From Clostridium aquiflavi (GTDB lineage Bacteria > Bacillota > Clostridia > Clostridiales > Clostridiaceae), in the NCBI RefSeq assembly GCF_031344075.1, contig NZ_JAVJAN010000010.1, forward strand, positions 32,448-96,447: a DNA stretch of 64,000 nt. The letters are read 5' to 3'. Of this stretch, positions 16,249 through 24,467 are shown in pieces. A program made the position numbers and the translations under genes. Within the stretch, counting starts at the first letter, position 1; every line of letters starts with the position of its first letter. Under the pieces are notes generated by a model. That model ran no database searches. It had not been told where the DNA came from and saw only the letters and a program-made list of their open reading frames with translations.

Positions 16249-17190
16249 ATGGATGTTGATCTGAAAAGTAAGGTAGATATATTTAAAGACTATTATAAAG
16301 ATATAAGCAGAACATTAATATTTGATAATAATAAAGTTAAAATATTAGAAAGTTTACTTTATATAATAAATAAAAATGAAGTAGATAAAAGTGAATTAAA
16401 AAGTATTAGAAAATACATAAGTAAAAGTGAACTAAATAATGTATTTAATGGAAACGTTAAAAAAGCAATGTCTGCTTTTTTATGTTCAAATTTTCAATAT
16501 GAAAAGATAGTTAAAGACACAATTATAATATATGATAATTTAGTAAATAAAGGTTTTAAAAAGGACAAGTACTTAGAACTTTTATCGTTTATTATTACTT
16601 TAAGATTTCATAAAAAAGAATATGATAATATATTAAATAATATGTTAAAGGCAAAAACTGAAATAAAGAGCAAAGTACAGGGTATAGATGAATTTAAATT
16701 AATGAATATATGCTTTATAAATTTATCAATGTTTTCTAGGGAATATAATCAATTAGTTAGAAAGTATCTAAAGATATATTTTAAATTACTCAGAAAAAAA
16801 TTTGATAAAAAAGAAGCTTTTTTTATTACACTTGCAATGATAAATTTAGATGAAATGGATTATACTAGTTATATAAATAATGTTATAGAAATAAAATCAC
16901 ATTTAAATAATACTAAAATGGAAATAAAAGAAGAGCATTATTTATTATTGGGTTTATCTTCATTAATAATTGAAAATAATAATGAATTTATTGATAATAT
17001 TAGTGAAGTATATGATGATTTATGTGAAAAAAGATTTATAAAAAAGGATCAGATTGTACTAGTATCTATTACACTAGTATTATATGAATATATTGAAATC
17101 ATTTCAGAAGATGATGAGGATTTATTTACTGAAAATGAAATAAATATAGTTAAGAAGTTAATAGAATACTTAACGTTATTGTTAATATAA
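16249..17190 (+). CDS. DUF4003-like protein
   Basis: 313-residue, mostly helical, Lys/Asn-rich protein without signal peptide or membrane segment. Spacing of hydrophobic helices and the start (DLKSKVDIFKDYYKDI) recall the DUF4003 family of Firmicutes, whose function is unknown; this match is from memory. Three ATG codons lie at 16240, 16243 and 16249; the last has AAGAGG at 9 nt and is preferred. A weak promoter (TTGACA at 16182, AATAAT at 16205) precedes it. It lies 33 bp before hutP and may be cotranscribed with it. Confidence 0.55.
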   Translation: MDVDLKSKVDIFKDYYKDISRTLIFDNNKVKILESLLYIINKNEVDKSELKSIRKYISKSELNNVFNGNVKKAMSAFLCSNFQYEKIVKDTIIIYDNLVNKGFKKDKYLELLSFIITLRFHKKEYDNILNNMLKAKTEIKSKVQGIDEFKLMNICFINLSMFSREYNQLVRKYLKIYFKLLRKKFDKKEAFFITLAMINLDEMDYTSYINNVIEIKSHLNNTKMEIKEEHYLLLGLSSLIIENNNEFIDNISEVYDDLCEKRFIKKDQIVLVSITLVLYEYIEIISEDDEDLFTENEINIVKKLIEYLTLLLI

Positions 17191-17223
17191 CAATAAAAAT
17201 TAATATTAAAGGAGAATAATCTT

Positions 17224-17637
17224 ATGGAGAGTAATAGCACAAAGGTTGCTAAAATAGCAACTAAAATGGCTATATGTGATAGATTTGAGGAAGAAGATTT
17301 AAAAAAGATATATAACAAAGAAGGTATAAAAGTTACAGCAGTAAATATAGGTGGAAATATTAATTCATCAATATCAAAGATATTAGAAAGTGCACTGGTT
17401 GCATCCAAAAGAAATGGCCTTATAAGAGAAGAACATTTACATGAAGGTGCAGTAATAGGAGCTACTAGAGATGCTATAATTCAAGTTTCTAATAGAGCTA
17501 ATGCACAAAATGTAGGTGGAAAAATTGGAATAGCTAGAGGCGGGGAACATATTTCTGTATGCATATTCTTAAGTATTGGTTTACTTCATTTAGATGAAGT
17601 TGTTATAGGAATAGGGCATAGAGCTATACCAGTATAA
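17224..17637 (+). CDS. hutP: HutP family RNA-binding antiterminator
   Basis: 137 residues matching HutP: KVAKIATKMAICDRFEEEDL, the EEHLHEGAVIGATRDAI segment with the His residues that bind Mg2+ and L-histidine, and IGHRAIPV at the end. In Bacillus HutP hexamers bind NAG-triplet RNA in the hut leader and prevent termination when histidine is present. No hut (histidine degradation) genes lie nearby, so its RNA target here is elsewhere or different. Preceded by AAAGGAG; followed by its own terminator. Confidence 0.85.
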   Translation: MESNSTKVAKIATKMAICDRFEEEDLKKIYNKEGIKVTAVNIGGNINSSISKILESALVASKRNGLIREEHLHEGAVIGATRDAIIQVSNRANAQNVGGKIGIARGGEHISVCIFLSIGLLHLDEVVIGIGHRAIPV

Positions 17638-17646
17638 AAAGATGAT

Positions 17647-17692
17647 GATAGATATTAAGATAACAAGAATTATTTTAATATCTATCTTTTTT
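17647..17692 (+). terminator. Terminator of hutP
   Basis: A perfect 12-bp stem (17647-17658 with 17675-17686) followed by six T. Confidence 0.85.
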
Positions 17693-17739
17693 ATTATAGA
17701 GATTAAAAAAGTGTGTTGTGAAAAATAATTTAAATTTTA

Positions 17740-17907
17740 GGCTTTGTTTTAGCGGAGTGTTGATATATGCATAAGCAAAGTGAGCGGAGTAATTGAACTT
17801 AGGAATGCTAAAATGAGTATAGCCCAATACTCATTGAGAATTCTCAAAATCCAATTACAATGCCACTTTACCTATTGTATATATCAACACACATTTAAAA
17901 CAGAGCC
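17740..17907 (-). mobile_element. 168-bp MITE-like palindromic element (longest copy)
   Basis: Terminal inverted repeats begin GGCTTTGTTTTAG on the left and end CTAAAACAGAGCC-like (TTTAAAACAGAGCC) on the right. Homology between the arms extends through GTGTTGATATAT for over 40 bp. It is flanked by a perfect 8-bp direct repeat AAATTTTA (17732-17739 and 17908-17915). No ORF inside. Shorter relatives occur at 4618, 7737, 27340, 53956 and possibly 54111. A non-autonomous element moved by a transposase outside the window is inferred. Confidence 0.8.
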
Positions 17908-18106
17908 AAATTTTAAAACATAAGCACATAGTAGTTAATATCATGTTTATAATTTTTTTGTTCTAAAATAAAAGAAAACATTGAAATTTGTATAAACATT
18001 ACTTTTTTGGTATATTAATCAATGTAGATGATAATAGTTAAGTTAAATTAATAATAACTATAAATTTTTATAATAATATAAGTCATAGAAAAGGAAGATG
18101 GAAAGT

Positions 18107-18907
18107 ATGAACAAAGAATTAATTAATCAAGTTGCTATTGTTACAGGGGGAAACACAGGCATAGGTAGAGCTATTAGCGAAGAACTAGCTGGAAGAGGCG
18201 CTAAAGTTATGATTTTAGCTAGAAATGAAGAAAAAAACGAAGAAACAAAGGACGCTATTGTAGCAAAAGGTGGATATGCTGAATCATATAAAGTAGATGT
18301 ATCTAATAAAAAGTCTGTAGATGATGCTATCAAAAGTATTTATGAGAAACATGGTCAAATAGACATATTAGTTTGTAACGCAGGAAACTCAACACCGTTA
18401 AATTACCTTACTAAAATGCCAATGGAAGATATAGAAGCTATTATAAATACACATGTTTATGGAGCTATCTATTGTGTAAAAGCGTGTGGAGAAAAAATGA
18501 AAGAAAGAAAATATGGAAGAATTGTAATAATGTCATCACTTGGAGCTTATCATGGAGTTACAGGAAATGCACATTATTGTTTAGCTAAAGAAGGACTAGT
18601 TGCTATGGCACAAAGTTTAGCTAAAGAATTTGGACGCTATGGAATAACAGTTAACTCAATTCAACCAGGATCTATTAATACTTCTATGAGCTCTCAATTA
18701 TTGCAAGTAGCTAAGGATAAGATCGTGAGTGAAACACCAGTTGCTAGAATAGGAGAGCCAGAAGATATTGCTTATGCTACAGCATTTTATTGTAGTCCAA
18801 GAGCAAGTTTTATAACAGGAGATACAATGCGAGTTGATGGTGGATATATTATTGAAAGTGGAATGGATAGATTAATATTAAGTATGATCGATGCTGAATT
18901 AAATTAA
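18107..18907 (+). CDS. Short-chain dehydrogenase/reductase
   Basis: 266-residue classical SDR: TGGNTGIGRAISEELAGRGA dinucleotide loop, LVCNAGNSTPL, catalytic Ser in IVIMSSLGAYHG and YCLAKEG (YxxxK), MRVDGGYIIESG near the end. Substrate not deducible; not part of the fab operon. ATG 18098 is in frame, but ATG 18107 (MNKELINQVAIVTGG) fits the family better. Monocistronic, with its own strong terminator. Confidence 0.85.
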   Translation: MNKELINQVAIVTGGNTGIGRAISEELAGRGAKVMILARNEEKNEETKDAIVAKGGYAESYKVDVSNKKSVDDAIKSIYEKHGQIDILVCNAGNSTPLNYLTKMPMEDIEAIINTHVYGAIYCVKACGEKMKERKYGRIVIMSSLGAYHGVTGNAHYCLAKEGLVAMAQSLAKEFGRYGITVNSIQPGSINTSMSSQLLQVAKDKIVSETPVARIGEPEDIAYATAFYCSPRASFITGDTMRVDGGYIIESGMDRLILSMIDAELN

Positions 18908-18978
18908 TTAAGTGATAGAAAGTTTATTTGTTTAATAAGTAGAAATATAATTTGATTTATTAAGTTATAAATTATAAG

Positions 18979-19020
18979 AAACGGCACTAATTATCAATTT
19001 GATAATTAGTGCCGTTTTTT
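18979..19020 (+). terminator. Terminator of the SDR gene
   Basis: An almost uninterrupted 19-bp stem (18979-18997 with 18999-19017) with GC-rich base (CGGCAC/GTGCCG), followed by T. Confidence 0.9.
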
Positions 19021-19061
19021 ATACATATCCAATTAATAATCTTGTAGAATAGAGATTTATC

Positions 19062-19085
19062 AAAATGATAATATATTATCATTTT
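19062..19085. promoter_or_regulatory. 24-bp perfect palindrome, operator-like
   Basis: Positions 19062-19085 form a perfect palindrome with core TGATAATATATTATCA. The half-site TGATAAT is that of Fur-type boxes, but the half-sites are 2 bp apart rather than the usual 1. It lies just after the SDR terminator and far upstream of the molybdenum-cofactor operon. Confidence 0.5.
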
Positions 19086-19110
19086 AATAAACAATTATTT
19101 TTATTCTTTT

Positions 19111-19196
19111 GACGGGCAATTATTCTTGCACTACGTTTAGAAAGGGTATATGGCTAAAAAAATCGCTGGGCTAAAGTCGCCTAGGAGATTTTGCTC
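19111..19196 (+). other. GC-elevated island, candidate structured leader RNA
   Basis: About 85 bp with roughly twice the G+C of its surroundings. It contains GAAAGGGTATATGGCTA, similar to the conserved GGAAAGGU...AUGGCU segment of the Moco RNA motif, and a stem CTGGGC/GCCTAG (19166-19171 with 19179-19184). It lies upstream of a molybdenum-cofactor operon, where that riboswitch would be expected, but the order of the parts differs from the E. coli example. It may instead be a decayed coding fragment. From 19200 to 19376 I see nothing. Confidence 0.35.
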
Positions 19197-19376
19197 TAAA
19201 TAAACAATGAATATAATGTATTTAAAAATGATAAGATTTTCAAGAATTCAAGTAGATTAAAGATAAATAAATTAAGTTTTTATATAAAAAAGTGGTATAA
19301 AATTTGCTTATAAAATTATTAGATAAAGTTAAGTGATTTTATATATAGAAATAAAATAATGTAGATATAAATGAAT

Positions 19377-19406
19377 TTGTATTTACAGGTAAAAATAGTA
19401 TATAAT
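19377..19406 (+). promoter_or_regulatory. Proximal promoter of the molybdenum-cofactor operon
   Basis: TTGTAT (19377-19382), 18-bp spacer, TATAAT (19401-19406). It would leave a leader of about 100 nt before the ATG at 19513. Confidence 0.5.
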
Positions 19407-19512
19407 GTATAATATAAATAGGAAATATGACTATAGCTGTATATTAGATGCTTATGCGAAAGATAAATATGAAAATTTGATAAAATACTACAATAAAAGG
19501 AGCGAAAGCCTG

Positions 19513-20535
19513 ATGAAACTTATTGATACAAAAAACTCAGTAGGACATGTTCTTTGTCATGATATTACTCAAATCATAAAAGATGTAAAAAAAGGAACTG
19601 CGTTTAGAAAAGGTCATATAGTTACAAAAGAAGATATACCAGTATTATTATCTTTAGGAAAAGATCACTTATATGTATGGGAAAAGAAAGAAGGTTTTTT
19701 TCACGAGAATGAAGCTGCAGAAGTATTACTTGAAATATGTAAAAATGATAATATGACTAACAGTAAAGTTAAAGAAGGAAAAATAGAATTGATTGCTAGC
19801 TGTGAAGGGTTATTAAAAATAGATATTGACAAGCTAAAAAAAATAAATATGCTTGATGAAATTATAATTGCAACTAGACATAATAACACTATAGTAAAAG
19901 AAGGCGATAAATTAGCAGGAATGAGAGTAATTCCTTTAATTATTGATGGAAAGAAATTAGAAAGTGCAAAGAAACTAGGAGAGAGCATACCTATTATAGA
20001 ACTTAAGAAATTTGTAAAGAAAAAGGTGGGAATCGTAACCACTGGAAATGAAGTTTATTATGGAAGAATTAAAGATACATTTTCTCCTGTAATAAAAGAA
20101 AAATTATCAAAGTTTGATGTTAAAATAATAGGACAAACTATTGTAAACGATGATACAGATAATATAACTAATGCAATTAGAGAGTATATTGATAAGGGTG
20201 CAGATATGGTTATTTGTACTGGTGGAATGAGTGTAGACCCAGATGATTTAACACCAAGTGCAATTAAATCAACAGGAGCTAAAATAATATCTTATGGTGC
20301 ACCAGTTTTACCAGGAGCAATGTTTTTAATGTCTTATTATAATGACAATATTCCTATTTTGGGATTACCAGGTTGTGTTATGTATGCAAAACAAACTATT
20401 TTTGATTTAGTTTTACCGAGGATTATGGCTGATGAAAAAATATCTAAGGATGATTTAGCATCATTGGGTCACGGTGGACTATGTCTTTCGTGTGAAAAGT
20501 GCACATACCCTAATTGTGGATTTGGAAAGATATAG
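19513..20535 (+). CDS. MoeA-like molybdopterin-binding protein
   Basis: 340 residues of the clostridial molybdopterin-binding protein family: LIDTKNSVGHVLCHDITQII start, and a C-terminal MoCF-type domain with TTGNEVYYGRIKD, VICTGGMSVDPDDLTPSAI and VLPGAMFLM. Probable role: metal insertion into, or handling of, molybdopterin, in the manner of MoeA. The tail GGLCLSCEKCTYPNCGFG has four cysteines (CX2CX2CX4C), a likely metal site that I recall as common in this family. The frame opens at 19405, but ATG 19513 has AGGAG at 9 nt and matches the family start. First gene of a four-gene operon. Confidence 0.85.
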   Translation: MKLIDTKNSVGHVLCHDITQIIKDVKKGTAFRKGHIVTKEDIPVLLSLGKDHLYVWEKKEGFFHENEAAEVLLEICKNDNMTNSKVKEGKIELIASCEGLLKIDIDKLKKINMLDEIIIATRHNNTIVKEGDKLAGMRVIPLIIDGKKLESAKKLGESIPIIELKKFVKKKVGIVTTGNEVYYGRIKDTFSPVIKEKLSKFDVKIIGQTIVNDDTDNITNAIREYIDKGADMVICTGGMSVDPDDLTPSAIKSTGAKIISYGAPVLPGAMFLMSYYNDNIPILGLPGCVMYAKQTIFDLVLPRIMADEKISKDDLASLGHGGLCLSCEKCTYPNCGFGKI

Positions 20536-20548
20536 GGGGATATTGGTT

Positions 20549-21028
20549 ATGGAAAATAAATTTAATCATTTTGATAATGAAGGCAATGCAATTATGGTAG
20601 ATGTGGGTAATAAAAATGCAACTGAACGTATTGCCATTGCATCAGGAAAAATAAGAGTAAATAGAGACACATTTTTAGCTATTGAACAAGGAACAGCAAA
20701 AAAAGGTGATGTTTTGGGTGTGGCAAGAGTAGCTGGAATTATGGCTGCAAAAAAAACCTCAGAGTTAATACCTTTATGTCATCCTTTAATGATAACAAAT
20801 TGCACTATTGATTTTGAGCTTTTACCTAAAACTTTAGAAGTTGAAGTTACGTCTAAAGTAAAAGTAACAGGAAATACTGGTGTTGAAATGGAAGCGTTAA
20901 CAGCTGTATCAACCACTCTTTTAACTATATATGATATGTGTAAGGCTATAGATAAGGCTATGGAAATAGGTAATATTCATTTAAGAAGAAAAATAGGTGG
21001 AAAAAGTGGAGATTTCATTAATGAATAA
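20549..21028 (+). CDS. moaC: Cyclic pyranopterin monophosphate synthase MoaC
   Basis: Converts 3',8-cyclo-7,8-dihydro-GTP, the product of MoaA, to cPMP. 159 residues, normal for MoaC: MVDVGNKNATERIAIASG, ELIPLCHPLMITNC, and TGVEMEALTAVSTTLLTIYD with catalytic residues. The frame is open from 20474, but ATG 20549 has GGGGGA at 8 nt and gives the family start. 13 bp after the MoeA-like gene. Confidence 0.93.
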   Translation: MENKFNHFDNEGNAIMVDVGNKNATERIAIASGKIRVNRDTFLAIEQGTAKKGDVLGVARVAGIMAAKKTSELIPLCHPLMITNCTIDFELLPKTLEVEVTSKVKVTGNTGVEMEALTAVSTTLLTIYDMCKAIDKAMEIGNIHLRRKIGGKSGDFINE

Positions 21029-21088
21029 CTGTATAAATATTGATTTTTAGATTTTATTCCAAAGACTCTAATAGAGAGGAGAAACATA

Positions 21089-22069
21089 ATGAAAGATCAG
21101 TATAATAGAACAATTGATTATCTTAGGATTTCTGTTACAGATAGATGTAATTTGCGTTGCAAATATTGTATGCCAAAAGATGGGGTGGAATATTTACAGC
21201 ATGATGAAATATTAACTTTTGATGAAATAATTACTATATGTAAAAGTATGGTTAAGTTAGGGATTCATAATATAAAAATTACAGGGGGAGAACCTCTTGT
21301 AAGAAAAGATATAGTTGATCTTATAAGAGATATAAAGACTATAAAAGGAATTGAAAATGTTACTCTTACAAGTAATGGGATACTGTTACATGATTATTTA
21401 GATGATTTAGAATCAGCAGGATTAGATGGAATTAATATTAGTTTAGATACTTTGGATAGAAAAAAATATGAAGATATTACTAGAAAAGATGGTATAAGTA
21501 ATGTTTTAAAATCAATAGAAAAAGCCGTTAATAGTAATATTCCTTCAGTTAAAATAAATTGTTTGATTATGAAAGATTTTAATGAAGATGAAATTTTATC
21601 TATTGCTAGATTTGCAAAAGATGAAAGAATTGATGTTAGATTTATAGAAATGATGCCAATTGGATTAGGTGATATGAATGAAGTTGTTTTTCAAGAGAAA
21701 ATTAAGAATATCATAGAAAAAAAGTATGGAACTATGAAGAACCATTTTGGAAAGAGTGGAAATGGTCCGGCTAAATATTACACATTAAATAATTTTAAAG
21801 GAAAGATCGGATTTATTAGTGCATTAAGTCATAGATTTTGTAAAAAATGTAATAGAATTAGAATGACATCAGACGGGATATTAAAATTATGTTTACAATA
21901 TAATTATACCTTGGATTTAAAGAAAGCTTTAAGAAACGGAATAGATGAAGAAGAATTTATTTTAATGATTAAAAAAGCTATTTATAATAAACCTAAACAT
22001 CATAACTTTTTAGAATTTAAAAGAGAAGATAATTTAGAAGAAAGAAAAATGGTACAAATAGGAGGATAA
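21089..22069 (+). CDS. moaA: GTP 3',8-cyclase MoaA (radical SAM)
   Basis: First step of molybdopterin synthesis. 326 residues, with the N-terminal SAM-binding cluster motif DRCNLRCKYCMP (CX3CX2C), KITGGEPLVRKD, and the C-terminal second cluster (FCKKCNRIRMTSDGILKLC, CX2CX13C). Shine-Dalgarno GAGGAG upstream. Directly followed by the MOSC gene (2 bp). Confidence 0.94.
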   Translation: MKDQYNRTIDYLRISVTDRCNLRCKYCMPKDGVEYLQHDEILTFDEIITICKSMVKLGIHNIKITGGEPLVRKDIVDLIRDIKTIKGIENVTLTSNGILLHDYLDDLESAGLDGINISLDTLDRKKYEDITRKDGISNVLKSIEKAVNSNIPSVKINCLIMKDFNEDEILSIARFAKDERIDVRFIEMMPIGLGDMNEVVFQEKIKNIIEKKYGTMKNHFGKSGNGPAKYYTLNNFKGKIGFISALSHRFCKKCNRIRMTSDGILKLCLQYNYTLDLKKALRNGIDEEEFILMIKKAIYNKPKHHNFLEFKREDNLEERKMVQIGG

Positions 22070-22071
22070 TT

Positions 22072-22521
22072 ATGGGTAAAATAATGGCAATTTGTATTAG
22101 TGAAAAAAGAGGTACACAGAAAAAAAGAATAGAAAAGGCAAATCTTGTTAAGGATTTTGGAATAGAAAATGATGCTCATGCGGGAAATTGGCATAGACAA
22201 GTGAGTTTATTATCATATGAAAAAATAGAAGATTTTAAAGCTAAAGGTGCAGAAGTAAATGATGGTGCATTTGGTGAAAATGTTATAGTACAAGGATTTA
22301 ATTTAAAAGATTTACCAATAGGGAGCCTATTAACTTGTGGAAACATTAAATTAGAAATAACTCAAATAGGAAAAGAGTGTCATGCTCATTGTGAAATTTA
22401 TAAAAAAATGGGTGAATGCATTATGCCTACTAATGGAGTGTTTGCAAAAGTAATAGAAGGTGGGCAAATGAAAATTGGGGATGAAATTGAGATTGCATCT
22501 AGTATAGTAGAAAATGTATGA
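22072..22521 (+). CDS. MOSC domain protein
   Basis: 149-residue single MOSC domain: NDAHAGNWHRQVSLLS, GAFGENVIVQGFNL, ITQIGKECHAHCEIYKKMG. MOSC domains (as in MOCS3/YiiM relatives) handle sulfur or the molybdenum cofactor. Its place at the end of the moa operon supports a role in cofactor maturation. Followed by a strong terminator. Confidence 0.85.
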   Translation: MGKIMAICISEKRGTQKKRIEKANLVKDFGIENDAHAGNWHRQVSLLSYEKIEDFKAKGAEVNDGAFGENVIVQGFNLKDLPIGSLLTCGNIKLEITQIGKECHAHCEIYKKMGECIMPTNGVFAKVIEGGQMKIGDEIEIASSIVENV

Positions 22522-22536
22522 AAATAAATATTGAAT

Positions 22537-22592
22537 AAAAAGCATTAAATAAACATTTAATTTTAATTATTTTGTTTATTTAATGCTTTTTT
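22537..22592 (+). terminator. Terminator of the molybdenum-cofactor operon
   Basis: An 18-bp perfect stem (22537-22554 with 22574-22591), followed by T-rich sequence. Confidence 0.85.
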
Positions 22593-22697
22593 ATTTTTCT
22601 TTTTTGATATAATATTATTTGATGAATATAATTGTAATTAAAGATTTAGATATAAATATATAAAAAGAATTTTTGATTATATCAAAGAGGTGAATTT

Positions 22698-23984
22698 ATG
22701 AGTCCTTTAGCTGATTTGATGCGACCGAGTAAAATTGAAGATTTTGTTGGACAGAGACATATATTAGGTGAAAATACTCCATTATATAATTTGATAAAAA
22801 GTAAAAAAATATGTAACTGCATATTTTATGGACCACCAGGAACAGGTAAGACTACTTTAGCAAATATAATGGCTAAATATGTGGATAAGAAGTTTTATAA
22901 ATTAAACGCAACAACAGCATCAGTAAAAGATATACAAAATATAACCAGTGAGTTAGATAATTTGTTAAACTATGCAGGTGTAGTTCTTTATATAGATGAA
23001 TTACAACATTTTAATAAAAAGCAGCAACAATCATTATTGGAATTTATAGAAGATGGAAGAATAACATTAATAGCAAGCACAACTGAAAATCCTTATTTTG
23101 TAATACATAAAGCAATAATAAGTAGGTGCAATATTTTTGCTTTTGAACCATTAAAAATACCAGATATAATAGTAGGATTAGAGAAATCTTTAGATAAACT
23201 AATAAATGAAGGTATAGAAGTGGAATATTCAAATGAAGCTTTAAAGTATATAGCTGAAATATCTCAAGGAGACTATAGAAAAGCTTATAATATATTAGAA
23301 TTAGCTGTAAATTCACAAATGACTTTACACAAGGAAATTTCTGTAGACTATATTGAAAAGCTTGGACAATCTAATATGAGAGCTGATAATAGTGGAGATG
23401 AATTTTACAATTTATTAAGTGCACTTCAAAAAAGCATACGGGGTAGTGATCCCGATGCAGCAATTCATTATTTAGCAAGACTTATAAAAGGAGGAAATAT
23501 AGCAGCTATTATAAGACGAATTTCTGTCATAGTAGCTGAAGACATAGGTCTTGCACATCCCAATGCACTTACTGTTGTTAATTCAGGATTAGATTTAGCT
23601 ATGAAAGTAGGATTCCCAGAAGCTAGAATAGTTTTAGCTGAACTAGTAATATACTTAGCAACGTTACCTAAATCTAATAGTTCTTATCTAGCAATAAATT
23701 CTGCAATGAGTGATTTGGAAAGTATAAATTTTGGAGATGTTCCTAAACATTTAAAAGATGGTCATTATGCTGGTGCAGAAAGTCTTGGTGTTGGAGGATA
23801 TAAGTATCCTCATGATTATCCAAATCATTATATAAAACAAGAGTATTTACCAGTAGAATTAAAGAAAAAACGATATTATATTGAACAAAATAACAAATAT
23901 GAAGAAAATGCACGGAAATATTGGTCATCTATAAAAAATAATTCTAATGAATTGACAAAAGCCGAGTATTTTGATAAGATATAA
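22698..23984 (+). CDS. rarA: Replication-associated recombination protein A (AAA+ ATPase)
   Basis: RarA/MgsA/WRNIP1-type ATPase acting at stalled replication forks. 428 residues: MRPSKIEDFVGQRHILGE, Walker A GPPGTGKTTL, Walker B VVLYIDELQHF, sensor AST motif, and the C-terminal tetramerisation part (GHYAGAESLGVGGYKYPHD). Shine-Dalgarno GAGGTG upstream. Only 36 bp separate it from iscR, with no terminator, so iscR may be partly cotranscribed. Confidence 0.92.
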   Translation: MSPLADLMRPSKIEDFVGQRHILGENTPLYNLIKSKKICNCIFYGPPGTGKTTLANIMAKYVDKKFYKLNATTASVKDIQNITSELDNLLNYAGVVLYIDELQHFNKKQQQSLLEFIEDGRITLIASTTENPYFVIHKAIISRCNIFAFEPLKIPDIIVGLEKSLDKLINEGIEVEYSNEALKYIAEISQGDYRKAYNILELAVNSQMTLHKEISVDYIEKLGQSNMRADNSGDEFYNLLSALQKSIRGSDPDAAIHYLARLIKGGNIAAIIRRISVIVAEDIGLAHPNALTVVNSGLDLAMKVGFPEARIVLAELVIYLATLPKSNSSYLAINSAMSDLESINFGDVPKHLKDGHYAGAESLGVGGYKYPHDYPNHYIKQEYLPVELKKKRYYIEQNNKYEENARKYWSSIKNNSNELTKAEYFDKI

Positions 23985-24020
23985 ATGAATTATTGATAAG
24001 TGATTAGAGAGGGTGAATAT

Positions 24021-24464
24021 ATGAAACTTTCTACAAAAGGAAGATATGGAGTTAGAGCTATGGTTGATTTGGCTTTTAACTATGGAGGTCCCCCGACATC
24101 AATAAAGACTATATCTAAAAGACAAAATCTTTCAGAGTATTATTTAGAACAACTATTTAGTCCACTTAGAAAAGCTAATATAATTAGAAGTGTAAGAGGT
24201 GCTCAAGGCGGATATGTTTTATGTAAGCCACCTTCAGAAATAACAGTAGGTGATATTATGCATGTTCTAGAAGGACCTGTTGAAATAGCTGATTGTATTG
24301 ATGGGGTAGAGTGTTCTAACGTTGATAGTTGTGCAACAAAGTTATTGTGGCAAAAGATAAAAGATAGTATAGATGATGTTATGAATTCAATTACTTTAAA
24401 AGATATAATAGATGATTATGAAACAAAGAGAACTTTAATTGAAATTGTCGATAGGAGTGAATAA
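24021..24464 (+). CDS. iscR: Rrf2-family regulator, IscR type
   Basis: 147-residue winged-helix Rrf2 protein: KLSTKGRYGVRAMVDLAF, SEYYLEQLFSPLRKANIIRS and RGAQGGYVL. It has three cysteines in CIDGVECSNVDSC (CX5CX5C), the Fe-S ligands of IscR. Directly precedes iscS-iscU, which it likely controls according to Fe-S status. The frame opens at GTG 24000, but ATG 24021 lies 7 nt after AGAGGG and matches the family. Confidence 0.9.
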   Translation: MKLSTKGRYGVRAMVDLAFNYGGPPTSIKTISKRQNLSEYYLEQLFSPLRKANIIRSVRGAQGGYVLCKPPSEITVGDIMHVLEGPVEIADCIDGVECSNVDSCATKLLWQKIKDSIDDVMNSITLKDIIDDYETKRTLIEIVDRSE

Positions 24465-24467
24465 ACA

